A stretch of DNA of 64,000 nt from Butyrivibrio sp. INlla14 (lineage in GTDB: Bacteria; Bacillota; Clostridia; Lachnospirales; Lachnospiraceae): contig NZ_FMVS01000006.1 in NCBI RefSeq assembly GCF_900102515.1, forward strand, positions 129,199-193,198, written 5' to 3'. The translations under genes and the position numbers were made by a program. Below are positions 51,583 to 59,655 of this stretch, in pieces. Positions within the stretch are counted from its first letter, which is position 1; each line of letters begins with the position of its first letter. Below the pieces are notes generated by a model. It ran no database searches. It was given only the letters and a program-made list of their open reading frames with translations, and was not told where the DNA came from.

Positions 51583-51626
51583 ATGGGGAGTTTACCGGAA
51601 TGTTTAACCGGCATGCTCCCCGTTCT
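51583..51626 (+). terminator. Terminator after the relaxase
   Basis: GGGGAG and CTCCCC with inner ACCGG/CCGG pairing are followed by GTTCTTTTC. A second strong hairpin (AAGCAA-GCCTTCTT with AAGAAGGC-TTGCTT) lies at 51731-51768. The rest of the 350-base gap shows an AGCCC/GGGCT hairpin near 51691 and no gene. Confidence 0.75.
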
Positions 51627-51915
51627 TTTCATTTCTGATGATATTTCCACAGATGCAGTTAGCGTTTGCAGAGCAAATGCGTAGCCCAGCCCACAGGGCT
51701 GTCACAGGGGATTGGGGATGTGCCTCCAACAAGCAAAAGCCTTCTTGTACGGAAGAAGGCATTGCTTGCAAAGTAGATAAAACTGATAAAATGATAAAAG
51801 GAATCTACTATTTGCTTTAAAAATGATGATATTAGAAGATGCCTATGATAAAATTAGCATTATGTGATTCAAGCTAATTATGCAGCGTTTTATGCAGAGC
51901 AGGAAGGTATATAAA

Positions 51916-53304
51916 ATGACAGTTGAGAAAATGCGTGAGCTTTTGTCTGATGATGAGAAAATCACGATTGAGTATAAGGAATGCGCTCATGGAGTCCAGA
52001 AAGATGTTTATGAAACGGTAAGTTCCTTTTCCAATAGATATGGTGGCTATATTATAATGGGTGTCCTTGATGGAGGGGTTCCTGTTGGCGTTCATAAAAA
52101 TCTTGTTAAGGATATGAAGAGAGAATTTGTAAATGCTCTGAACAATCCAAATGTTATGTCTCCAACTCTTTATCTTTCACTTGAAGAAATGGAGTATGAT
52201 GGGCACATTCTTTTATGGACATATGTGCCACCTACTTCGGTTGTTGAGAAGTGTTCCGGAAAGATATATGACAGAAATGAAGATGGAGATATGGATATCA
52301 CTGACTCTCCGATTCAGTTACAGAATATGTATAACCGAAAAAGCAATACCTATGCTGAACACAAAATATTTCCATATGTGAAGGATGAAGACCTAAAGCT
52401 GGAATTAATGGAAAAAGTTAAAAATCTTGTGAAGAGCAAGAAGCCGGATCATGATTGGTTGAGCATGACGGATCGGCAAATTATGATCAGCGCAGGTCTT
52501 TATGAGAAAGACTTTTCGTCAGGGCTTGAAGGATATAATCTTGCGGCTGTGCTGCTTTTCGGAAAAGATGAGGTTATAAAATCCTGCGCACCGGGATATC
52601 AGACGGATGCTTTGTATCGCGTTGAGAATCTGGATCGTTATGATGACAGAATTACAGTGCGTACAAATCTTATAGAGAGCTATGAGCTCTTGATGGAGTT
52701 TATAGCAAAACATACTTCTGATAAATTTTATCTGGTCGATAATATCAATACAAGCATAAGAGACCTGATAGCACGTGAGGTTGTAGCCAATATTCTAATA
52801 CATCGCGATTATGCCAGTGCCTTTCCGGCGAAACTTATTATTGAAGAAAATTGGATACGTACTGAGAACTGGTGCATTCCAAGAAAACATGGAAATCTTA
52901 TGAGCGATGAGTTTACTCCTTACCCAAAGAATCCGTTGCTTCAGGGATTTTTTACTAACATAGGAAGGGCAGATGCTATTGGTTCCGGTGTAAGAAATCT
53001 GTATAAGTATGTTCCTGTATATTCCGATGGTGGCAAACCTGAACTGTTTGAGGATGATGTATTCAGGATATCCATTCCGCTTAATAAGGTAGCTTCAGAT
53101 GAGACAATGATGGATAAGAAACTATCTGACAGAGAACAGAAGATTTATGACATGATATGTGACAATAATCATCTTACCGTTGAACAGGTAATGGCAGAAC
53201 TTGATATTTCAAGGGCTACTGTATTTAGGGATTATAAGAAGATTCGTGATCTTACCGGAGTATCATTTGATAAAAACTCGGGCACATGGATTTTTCCTCG
53301 TTAA
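51916..53304 (+). CDS. AlbA_2/Schlafen-like ATP-binding regulator
   Basis: A 462-residue protein. The N-terminal AlbA_2 domain has ITIEYKECAHG then FSNRYGGYIIMGV near residues 20-55. A central HATPase_c_4-like part carries LIAREVVANILIHRDYAS and IGSGVRNLYKYV, and a C-terminal winged helix reads EQVMAELDISRATVFRDYKK. Such proteins are regulators or defence factors. The ATG at 51916 follows AGGAAGG. It is cargo between the relaxase and the two-component genes. Confidence 0.8.
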   Translation: MTVEKMRELLSDDEKITIEYKECAHGVQKDVYETVSSFSNRYGGYIIMGVLDGGVPVGVHKNLVKDMKREFVNALNNPNVMSPTLYLSLEEMEYDGHILLWTYVPPTSVVEKCSGKIYDRNEDGDMDITDSPIQLQNMYNRKSNTYAEHKIFPYVKDEDLKLELMEKVKNLVKSKKPDHDWLSMTDRQIMISAGLYEKDFSSGLEGYNLAAVLLFGKDEVIKSCAPGYQTDALYRVENLDRYDDRITVRTNLIESYELLMEFIAKHTSDKFYLVDNINTSIRDLIAREVVANILIHRDYASAFPAKLIIEENWIRTENWCIPRKHGNLMSDEFTPYPKNPLLQGFFTNIGRADAIGSGVRNLYKYVPVYSDGGKPELFEDDVFRISIPLNKVASDETMMDKKLSDREQKIYDMICDNNHLTVEQVMAELDISRATVFRDYKKIRDLTGVSFDKNSGTWIFPR

Positions 53305-53313
53305 GTCTTAAGT

Positions 53314-53478
53314 ATCATTGCAAGTCTCACTAGTCTCACAACTATAATGAGACTGATGAGACTGTGTTTATTTATTGGAGACAATGCAATGCTGGAGAAT
53401 ATTGGGAATTTGAGATTTTGTAGTCTCATGTGAGTCTCGTGATAGTCTCATTTTTGTATGAGACTGATGAGACTGATA
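53314..53478. promoter_or_regulatory. Two clusters of GAGACT/AGTCTC half-sites
   Basis: Cluster 1 (about 53324-53363) is AGTCTCACTAGTCTCA, a 9-base gap, then TGAGACTGATGAGACT, a near-perfect inverted repeat. Cluster 2 (about 53430-53478) has three AGTCTC then TGAGACTGATGAGACTG. Together there are at least nine half-sites in 160 bases. It may be an operator for the AlbA_2 gene or the two-component genes. Confidence 0.6.
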
Positions 53479-53515
53479 TTATGGATGAAAATAGATTTTT
53501 GATGCTCTGAAACAA

Positions 53516-53585
53516 ACGGTTGGTTCCATTTCAGCTACCGTTTGAGGAAGATCGGTTTAAAAAGCTATGTAGTTGTCGATATAAT
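53516..53585 (+). promoter_or_regulatory. LytTR-type promoter of the regulator-kinase operon
   Basis: Direct repeats ACGGTTGGT (53516-53524) and ACCGTTTGA (53537-53545) are 21 bp apart, as expected for LytTR dimers. TATAAT lies at 53580-53585, 34 bases later. TTCCATTTCNGNTAC between the repeats, TTTAAAA and GTCGATATAA are shared with the promoter at 55811. Confidence 0.75.
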
Positions 53586-53606
53586 AATTATAGTATGAAA
53601 GGCCAA

Positions 53607-53648
53607 GGAGAGCATTTGAAAGGAAATCCTTTCAAGGGCTCTCTTTTT
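53607..53648 (+). terminator. Terminator/attenuator ahead of the response regulator
   Basis: GAGAGC (53608-53613) pairs with GCTCTC (53638-53643), enclosing GAAAGG/CCTTTC, and five T follow. It lies between the promoter and the ATG, only about 20 bases upstream of the gene, so read-through must be controlled. Confidence 0.8.
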
Positions 53649-53660
53649 AGGGTATGAAAA

Positions 53661-54356
53661 ATGAGAATAATAGTATGTGATGATGAACCGGCAATCAGGA
53701 ATCAGGTCAAAAAACTTGTATTACAGGAGAATGAGGGAGCGGAAGTGCGCTTGTGCAAATCTGCGGAGGAGGTTCTGAAGAATCCGGATGCAGATTTGCT
53801 TTATCTTGATATACAGCTTGGAGAGATGAGCGGGATCGAGGCAGCAAAGCAACTACGCTCTGCTGGAAATAATACTCCGGTTATCTTTATCTCAGGAATA
53901 AAGGACTACATATATGAAGCGTTTGATGTCGGAGCGTTCTGGTATCTGATCAAACCTATAGAAAGAGAGCAGTTTCATCATGTGTATGAAAAGGCGGTAG
54001 CCGAGATTACAAAGCATAATGAAGTTAAAAGTGAGACTTTGCTGTTTACCACAAGAAAGAAGAACTATTCTTTGAGTCGAGATCAGATCATTTATGTGGA
54101 AAACGCAGGAAAAAAAGTAATTATGCATACCACAACCGGCAATATAGAGATATATGCATCTATGGCAGAAATGGAAGAAAGGTTGGGAAGAGCTTTTTTC
54201 AGATGCCATAGGGGATTTCTCGTGAACATGAATCATATTTCTTCATATTCAGGCGAAGGAATCAGTATGAGTAATGGGAAAAATGTATTTCTTGCCAGAG
54301 AGAGATACAGGGATTTTGTTGAAGGATATATGGGATTTTTGGAGAATGACTTATGA
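53661..54356 (+). CDS. AgrA/ComE-type LytTR response regulator
   Basis: A 231-residue regulator. The receiver domain has CDDEP at the N-terminus, phospho-acceptor Asp50 in LLYLDIQLG and Lys98 in FWYLIKPIE. The LytTR DNA-binding domain spans about residues 130-231 (YSLSRDQIIYVENAGKKV, then FFRCHRGFLVNMNHI). It should bind the 9-bp repeats at 53516 and 55811, so it likely controls itself and the paralogue family downstream. It overlaps the kinase gene by 4 bases. Confidence 0.92.
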   Translation: MRIIVCDDEPAIRNQVKKLVLQENEGAEVRLCKSAEEVLKNPDADLLYLDIQLGEMSGIEAAKQLRSAGNNTPVIFISGIKDYIYEAFDVGAFWYLIKPIEREQFHHVYEKAVAEITKHNEVKSETLLFTTRKKNYSLSRDQIIYVENAGKKVIMHTTTGNIEIYASMAEMEERLGRAFFRCHRGFLVNMNHISSYSGEGISMSNGKNVFLARERYRDFVEGYMGFLENDL

Positions 54357-55807
54357 AAGAGATGCTTTTGGAGCTGGTGTCGGTATTACTTTTTACTATA
54401 CAGGGGTTGATTTTGTCGTGGTATGCAGGTAAATTTGCTGCTTCAAGATTTGCGAAATACAGACTTGGAAAATACTATATCATCCCGGTTTATGTGGTGT
54501 TGCATGAACTGTTGTCACTTGTTTTCCCTGCAGAGCCAGGATTGGTATGGAATGTGATGGGGAAACAGGTTTTAGTATTAGTTCTGATATATTTGTGCAT
54601 CTGGGGATCCTATGAGACTTATTTTCGTATGCGGATTTATATCAGCGTTACCTTTATGGCTGTCGGTGAGATTTGTTTTATTTTCGTGTTGGAAATCATG
54701 CAGCTTAGTCCGTTTTTATTTGAACAGTATATAAAGCAGGTGGAAACCGGAAAGATAAATACGGAGAAGTTTCAGGAATTGGTAGGAAATACAGCAGTTA
54801 TCATGCAGATTTTTATGATGATTCTTTATGCTGCTTTTTTGTGGGGGCTGATTAGACTGATTACAAAGAATTTCCGCTTCAGAACGTTGAAAATAGGGGA
54901 CGAAGAGCTACTTTTTCTGATCTGCCCTTCACTTACGGGACTTGCACTTGCGTCTATATTTCGTGGGACATTCTATTCAATAGATGGTGGAGTACCAAGT
55001 TTAATCTATGACAAATATCCGTTTTTATATTTTATGATACCGTTCACATTGGGGTTGATATTGGCTGAGATCATACTGGCAATCTTGTCTTACCAGAAAA
55101 TCGCAAAGAAAAATGAAGAGGCTATTGGAAATACGATCTTAAAGGAACAGATGGAAGCGATGGAAGAGCATTTCAAGGAGATGGAAAGGAATCAGGAAGA
55201 CAACAGGCGGTTGAGGCATGAATTAAAAAATATAATGACTATGGCACTCAGTCAGACAGGGAATGCAAATGTAAATGATGAATGGAAGGAATTTTTGTCT
55301 GATGTATCTGCCCGGGTATCAGAAAACTCACCAGAATTTTTGACAGGGAGCAGTGTGATAGACAGCCTTATTACGATGAAATATCACGAAGCTTTGGAGA
55401 GGATACCTGAAGTTGAGTTTCGGGCGAGTTCTTTCTTTTTACCGGAGTCATTAAAAATAAGAGTGTTTGATCTCTCAATTATCATCGGTAATGCACTTGA
55501 TAATGCCATAGAAGCCTGCTGCAAGGTGAATCCGGAGCATATTCGGTTTATAGAGATAGCATCTGTAAAAAAGCGAGGGATGCTGCTTATCAATATCAGA
55601 AACTCCTTTGACGGACGGATTGAGGATTCTCCAGGAGAGAAGTTCCCAAAATCAACAAAGAGCAGTCCCGGAGAGCATGGTATTGGAATGGAGAACATGG
55701 AAAGGGTAGTTGACCGTTATTATGGCGGTATATCGTTTGAGACAGAGGGCGGTGTGTTTATATTGCATGTGATGATGCAGGACAGAGAACCGCTGAAAGA
55801 AAGATAA
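54353..55807 (+). CDS. AgrC-like GHKL sensor histidine kinase
   Basis: A 484-residue kinase with six or so N-terminal membrane spans (about 1-245), a linker helix, the phospho-acceptor His near 289 in RRLRHELKNIM, and a GHKL ATP-binding domain (IIGNALDNAIEACCK, then GEHGIGMENMERVV). This is the architecture of peptide-sensing quorum kinases. No AgrB or AgrD-like gene is near, so the signal must come from elsewhere or be unusual. Confidence 0.9.
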   Translation: MKEMLLELVSVLLFTIQGLILSWYAGKFAASRFAKYRLGKYYIIPVYVVLHELLSLVFPAEPGLVWNVMGKQVLVLVLIYLCIWGSYETYFRMRIYISVTFMAVGEICFIFVLEIMQLSPFLFEQYIKQVETGKINTEKFQELVGNTAVIMQIFMMILYAAFLWGLIRLITKNFRFRTLKIGDEELLFLICPSLTGLALASIFRGTFYSIDGGVPSLIYDKYPFLYFMIPFTLGLILAEIILAILSYQKIAKKNEEAIGNTILKEQMEAMEEHFKEMERNQEDNRRLRHELKNIMTMALSQTGNANVNDEWKEFLSDVSARVSENSPEFLTGSSVIDSLITMKYHEALERIPEVEFRASSFFLPESLKIRVFDLSIIIGNALDNAIEACCKVNPEHIRFIEIASVKKRGMLLINIRNSFDGRIEDSPGEKFPKSTKSSPGEHGIGMENMERVVDRYYGGISFETEGGVFILHVMMQDREPLKER

Positions 55808-55810
55808 GTT

Positions 55811-55881
55811 TACGGTTCGTTCCATTTCGGGTACGATATCGAGAATGTGGCTTTAAAAGAAAAAACATATGTCGATATAAA
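55811..55881 (+). promoter_or_regulatory. Second LytTR-type promoter, ahead of the paralogue family
   Basis: ACGGTTCGT (55811-55819) and ACGATATCG (55832-55840) are 21 bp apart, and TATAAA (55876-55881) follows after 35 bases, the same layout as at 53516. The intervening TTCCATTTCGGGTAC and GTCGATATAA match the other promoter. The second repeat is weaker. Confidence 0.7.
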
Positions 55882-55932
55882 TGACAAGAAAGAATGTCAA
55901 AGGATTGACATATGTAAAATGTAAAGAGCCAC

Positions 55933-55979
55933 GGAGGGCATCGGTGATTTGAGTGTATCGAATCATGGATGCCCTTTTA
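55933..55979 (+). terminator. Terminator/attenuator ahead of the first paralogue
   Basis: AGGGCATC (55935-55942) pairs with GATGCCCT (55968-55975), with an inner GATT/AATC pairing, then TTTTATG. The leader from the -10 box is about 90 bases. It mirrors the arrangement ahead of the response regulator. Confidence 0.75.
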
Positions 55980-55999
55980 TGTAAGGAGGATTACAGGAT

Positions 56000-56821
56000 A
56001 TGAATAATGCGATTAATGTAAATGGGATGACAAGATATCAAAACAGCTTTATTCAGTCGATGACGGCAAAGAAAACGAGCAGAGCAGAGACAAGTGTAGC
56101 ACAGAATACCGGTTCCGAAGATAAGGATTCATTTATTTCTACGGTAAGGTCAAAGGTGGATGTTTCGGAGTCTGTTGAGATGCAAGGCGCAAAGGAAGTT
56201 ACAGCTATTTCAACGAAGGATATGTCGCTGGAGGAGTACAAGAACTATATACATGATCAGATTTCTTCGTTTCCTTGGTGTGCAGATAAAATGGGGGACA
56301 ATTATTCTATTCATATTTCTGATGATGGGTTTAAGGCAATGCAAAATGACCCTGAATATGAGAAGTGGGTTTTGGGGACAATGAAAGAAGCCTTTGCTAC
56401 ACCACTTCCTGGATGGGTTAGATCTATGGGAGGAAAAGATTTTGTTGTAGCTCATTATGGTGCTACAAAAGAAGAATGTTCTTGTACGGGCTGGTCTGTA
56501 GGATATCAGGGAGGAACCGGAGATAAAGTATGGGAAGCACAGTCAAAAGGTAGCTTCTGGTCAAAACGAGGTGAGGCAAGCAAGGCACAGGCAAGGCAGG
56601 ATCGGAAACTTGCCGAAAAGAAGGCATTAGAGAAGAAGTGGCAGCAGGAAGCTATAGAGAAGAGGCAGGCATACACGGATTTTCTGAATGGAAAAGCCAT
56701 GCTGAAAACGGATAGTCTGGAAGAGTTTAATAACATTTTCGCAACGCCGGTAGATGCGAAAGTGGCAGGAATAATGTCAGCATATGAGGCGGGGACTATC
56801 GGTGGTGGCGGATTGTTCTGA
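56000..56821 (+). CDS. Paralogue family A, member 1 (273 residues, unknown function)
   Basis: A soluble protein without a classical signal peptide. Residues 1-75 are polar and Ser/Thr/Asn rich. A conserved core follows: KDMSLEEYKNYIHDQISSFP, SIHISDDGFKAMQNDPEYEK, HYGATKEECSCTGWS. A basic coiled-coil region comes next (RKLAEKKALEKKWQQEAIEK) and the tail is AGTIGGGGLF. Similar cores are seen in Lachnospiraceae proteins I cannot name with confidence. AAGGAGG precedes the ATG, behind the LytTR promoter. Confidence 0.8.
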   Translation: MNNAINVNGMTRYQNSFIQSMTAKKTSRAETSVAQNTGSEDKDSFISTVRSKVDVSESVEMQGAKEVTAISTKDMSLEEYKNYIHDQISSFPWCADKMGDNYSIHISDDGFKAMQNDPEYEKWVLGTMKEAFATPLPGWVRSMGGKDFVVAHYGATKEECSCTGWSVGYQGGTGDKVWEAQSKGSFWSKRGEASKAQARQDRKLAEKKALEKKWQQEAIEKRQAYTDFLNGKAMLKTDSLEEFNNIFATPVDAKVAGIMSAYEAGTIGGGGLF

Positions 56822-56876
56822 ATATAAGAAAAATCTTAAGATTATGCAGATGCATTCTTTATGGAGGTCTAAGAAT

Positions 56877-57689
56877 ATGAATAACACAATCAATTTGAAT
56901 GGGATGATGAGCCGTTATAATAGCATTATTCAGTCCGTTACGACGAAGAAAACAAGCAGATCAGAGACGAACGCAACGCAGAATACCGACTCCGGAGATA
57001 AGGATACATTTGTTTCTACGCTGAAGTCAAAGGTTGAGGTTGCGGAGACTATGGAGACACAGGGAACGCAGGCTGTGTCTACGAAGGATATGTCGCTGGA
57101 GGAGTATAAGAACTATATTCACGATCAGATTTCTTCGTTTCCGTGGCACCCGGATAATTTAGTGGATAATTATTCCATACATATTTCTGACGAAGGATTC
57201 AAAGCAATGCAGAATGATCCTGATTATGAGAAATATGTATTATCTGAGTTAAAGAAGACTTTTGCAACACCTTATCCTTCATGGGCACGTTCGATCAGAG
57301 GTAGCAGATATGTGAATTTGCAATTTGGCGCTTCAAAGGAAACAAGTAGTTTTACAAGTTGGAGTTCAGAATATGACAATGGCAAAGGGAAAAATATATG
57401 GGAGACTAAATCAGAGGATAGCTTCTGGTCAAAGCGTGGCGATGCAAGTAAAGTACAGGCAAGGCAAGGTCGGAAGATAGCTGAAAAGAAAGCTTTGGAG
57501 AAGAAATGGCAGCAGGAAGCTATAGAGAAGAGGCAGACATAAACGGATTTCCTGAATGGAAAAGCCATGCTGAAAACGGATAGTCTGGAAGAGTTTAATA
57601 ACATTTTCGCAATGCCGGTAGATGCAAGGATATCAGGATTATTGTTGGCATATGAGGCGGGGACGATAAGTGCCGGAAATGGTTTTTGA
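56877..57689 (+). pseudogene. Paralogue family A, member 2, with premature stop
   Basis: It matches member 1 along its length, with the strongest identity in KDMSLEEYKNYIHDQISSFP and in the coiled-coil EKKWQQEAIEKRQ. A TAA at 57540-57542 stands where member 1 has the TAC of RQAYTDF. The frame then continues unbroken to 57689 with DFLNGKAMLKTDSLEEFNNI, almost identical to member 1. A 221-residue product lacking the tail could still be made. GGAGG lies 9 bases before the ATG. Confidence 0.85.
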
Positions 57690-57716
57690 ATATTAAGATA
57701 GATCAAATGAAAAAAA

Positions 57717-57787
57717 CCGCTCGGACCTTTCCGGGGAGCGGAGCTTCCTCTGAATGACAGATGGGGAGGCGGAAAGGAGATAAGATG
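57717..57787 (+). promoter_or_regulatory. Structured SD-complementary leader, copy 1
   Basis: Hairpin 1 is CCGCTC (57717-57722) with GAGCGG (57736-57741). Its loop contains CCTTTCCG (57726-57733), complementary to CGGAAAGG (57770-57777), which is the Shine-Dalgarno region. Hairpin 2 is GCTTCCTC (57743-57750) with GGGGAGGC (57763-57770). Confidence 0.75.
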
Positions 57788-57964
57788 GTAATGGAGGAAA
57801 GCTATCACAGGATGACCATTGAATCCGTACGATACAGCCAGATGATGGAAGGAAATTTTTTTGCATTTGGTGGATCTCCTGAAGCTATGTTGACAGCATA
57901 TTCATCTTCATATTCGTCAGGTGCTATACCTGCGCTTGATGCAGGCAATGCAAGTTTAATATGA
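57785..57964 (+). CDS. Small protein with leader copy 1 (59 residues)
   Basis: It encodes MVMEESYHRMTIESVRYSQM and a Gly/Ser/Ala-rich C-terminal half (YSSSYSSGAIPALDAGNASL). No signal peptide. The ATG at 57785 lies 7 bases after AAAGGAG; the frame start at 57761 is within the leader hairpin. A role as regulator, peptide precursor or partner of the larger paralogues is possible but not shown. Confidence 0.65.
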   Translation: MVMEESYHRMTIESVRYSQMMEGNFFAFGGSPEAMLTAYSSSYSSGAIPALDAGNASLI

Positions 57965-57968
57965 TATA

Positions 57969-58038
57969 CCGCTCGGACCTTTCCGGAGAGCGGAGCATTC
58001 CCTGACTGAAAGACGGGATGCGGAAAGGAGATTGTATG
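57969..58038 (+). promoter_or_regulatory. Structured SD-complementary leader, copy 2
   Basis: Hairpin 1 is CCGCTC (57969-57974) with GAGCGG (57988-57993); its loop holds CCTTTCCG (57978-57985), complementary to CGGAAAGG at 58021-58028. Hairpin 2 is GCATTCCC (57995-58002) with GGGATGC (58015-58021), changed on both sides compared with copy 1. Confidence 0.75.
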
Positions 58039-58947
58039 GGAATAAGTGCCGTAATGCCTTACGCAGCAGAAAGAGCAATTTATCCTGAAAAAGCAAAGCG
58101 GGATAAAAAGTCCTTTGGCAATCAATCATTTGAAATGGCAGTGAATGGACGGATGGAATCAGAGGATGACAAAACATCGTCTGTACCCGCCCGTAGTCGT
58201 GGTATGACAGTAACGAGCAGTTCCGGTCTGACACTGCACTATGAAAAAGAACGTGCTGACGGTTCAACATGCAAGTTTTCCTGGGTGGATGCACAGACAG
58301 GAGTAAATACCTGTGTTTATAAACCGGCAGACTTCAGTGAGGAGAATCCGATACTGCGTGTGGAAATCTGGGACAAAGACGGAAATCTTACGGAAAAAGA
58401 TGTGAATCCGCTTGAGGTTAATCCTTCAAATGCTACCGGCGGTGAAATGGCAGCGTATTCTGTGTATCTGAAGGAAACCGGGCAATGTCAGAATACTGAT
58501 ATTTCTTTTCTTTGGACAAAAAGTAACCTGGATTCTACCGGTGAAACATATGATGGAGTCTCGCGCCTTAATTGGGAAAAACTTGGCAGGGAATGGCTCA
58601 AAATGCAGTTTGGAGCTGGCAATATGAAGGGGTATTATGATTACTTGCCGTATTATCAATTGCTGAAGCAACAATGTGCTTTATTCGGAGGCTCATCATT
58701 TACAGAAAAGGGAGATGACAAACAACTGGGGAGATTTTATTCTGCTGAAGAAATGCAGAAAATGCAAGAAGATTTGATGGCGAGAAATTTGGCTAAAAAG
58801 CCAAAACTGAGCGCAACAGAGATATACAGGCAAAACCACCCAGAGTATAACGGAGAAGCAATCTTTCGATTTGGGAATAGTGCGAAACTGTATACGGCGG
58901 AAGAGATTGAAAAACTGAGGATGGCGAATATTGTTTATCAACCATAA
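58036..58947 (+). CDS. Paralogue family B, member 1 (303 residues, unknown function)
   Basis: A soluble protein, no signal peptide. The N-terminus (ISAVMPYAAERAIYPEKAKR, then FEMAVNGRM) is shared with the gene at 59039. The middle (STCKFSWVDAQTGVNTCVYK, ILRVEIWDKDGNLTEKDVNP) looks like a beta-rich domain. The C-terminus is helical and charged. The ATG at 58036 follows AAAGGAG in the conserved leader. Confidence 0.75.
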   Translation: MGISAVMPYAAERAIYPEKAKRDKKSFGNQSFEMAVNGRMESEDDKTSSVPARSRGMTVTSSSGLTLHYEKERADGSTCKFSWVDAQTGVNTCVYKPADFSEENPILRVEIWDKDGNLTEKDVNPLEVNPSNATGGEMAAYSVYLKETGQCQNTDISFLWTKSNLDSTGETYDGVSRLNWEKLGREWLKMQFGAGNMKGYYDYLPYYQLLKQQCALFGGSSFTEKGDDKQLGRFYSAEEMQKMQEDLMARNLAKKPKLSATEIYRQNHPEYNGEAIFRFGNSAKLYTAEEIEKLRMANIVYQP

Positions 58948-58973
58948 TGATGATTCAGCTTGAATAAGTAGAT

Positions 58974-59041
58974 CGCTCAGACCTTTCAGGAGAGCGGTAG
59001 TTCTCCTGAATGACAGAAGGGGAGCAGAAAGGAGTTTAATG
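58974..59041 (+). promoter_or_regulatory. Structured SD-complementary leader, copy 3
   Basis: Hairpin 1 is CGCTC (58974-58978) with GAGCG (58992-58996); its loop has CCTTTC (58982-58987), complementary to GAAAGG (59027-59032). Hairpin 2 is GTTCTCCT (59000-59007) with AGGGGAGC (59018-59025), again with compensating changes. Confidence 0.72.
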
Positions 59042-59248
59042 GAAGTAAGTGCTGTAATGTCTGATGTAACAGGAAAAGCATTATATCCTGAAAAAATAAA
59101 GAATAACAAGAGTCTGGGCAATTATTCGTTTGAAATGACTGTTAAAGGACGCATGAAAGACAAGAATTATGCTTCTATGACAAAGGATGAAATGATGGAA
59201 TCTCTGTCGAGGAGCAAAGAAGAGATCAGCTCAATTCAAAGAAAATGA
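59039..59248 (+). CDS. Paralogue family B, member 2, truncated (69 residues)
   Basis: The N-terminal 45 residues match the family B protein (VSAVMSDVTGKALYPEKIKN, FEMTVKGRM). The beta-rich part is absent and a short helical tail replaces it. An ATGA overlap links it to a 29-residue ORF (59245-59334, MSSFSYWDNMFNDIGGNYER) that may be a frameshifted remnant of the same gene. AAAGGAG lies 5 bases before the ATG. Confidence 0.6.
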   Translation: MEVSAVMSDVTGKALYPEKIKNNKSLGNYSFEMTVKGRMKDKNYASMTKDEMMESLSRSKEEISSIQRK

Positions 59249-59334
59249 GTAGCTTCAGTTATTGGGACAACATGTTTAATGACATCGGCGGCAATTATGA
59301 ACGCATATGGTCCGATGAAGAGATGAAGCAGTGA

Positions 59335-59655
59335 CATTTGTATCAATAATGACACGAGGAAGATGCAGAATGGTTTTTATAAATAATTCAATGGCAAAAC
59401 AGTTATCTCCAGCAAATATGCTGCCGCGAAAGGCAGCATCAAAGAAAACAGACACGTTTTGAGCTTATTGCATAAAGGTAGTATATACAAGAATCTGTCA
59501 TTATTCGGGAGACCGGATAATGGCAGTTTTTTACTAATAGGGGAAATCCTGTAACTATCCAACCGATTGCACAAAGGTTTGAAAACTGTGAGTTTCAGCA
59601 TCTATCTTACTTTTCTACCATAATCCTGAGAAAAACAGGAAAGGAAGGCCAGGAT
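59335..59655 (+). other. Gap with a small ORF and a strong terminator
   Basis: A 30-codon ORF at 59370-59462 (MVFINNSMAKQLSPANMLPR) resembles the polar N-termini of the paralogues and may be another remnant. CTGTCATTAT and ATAATGGCAG pair around CGG/CCG, then six T (59495-59532), ending the cargo cluster. An AT-rich promoter for the next gene should lie after it. Confidence 0.55.

Noticed and set aside
54353..59655. An agrD-like autoinducing peptide gene
   Set aside because: The small ORFs at 57785, 59245 and 59370 lack an amphipathic leader, a Cys/Ser plus acidic recognition tail and a neighbouring agrB, so none is called a signal precursor.
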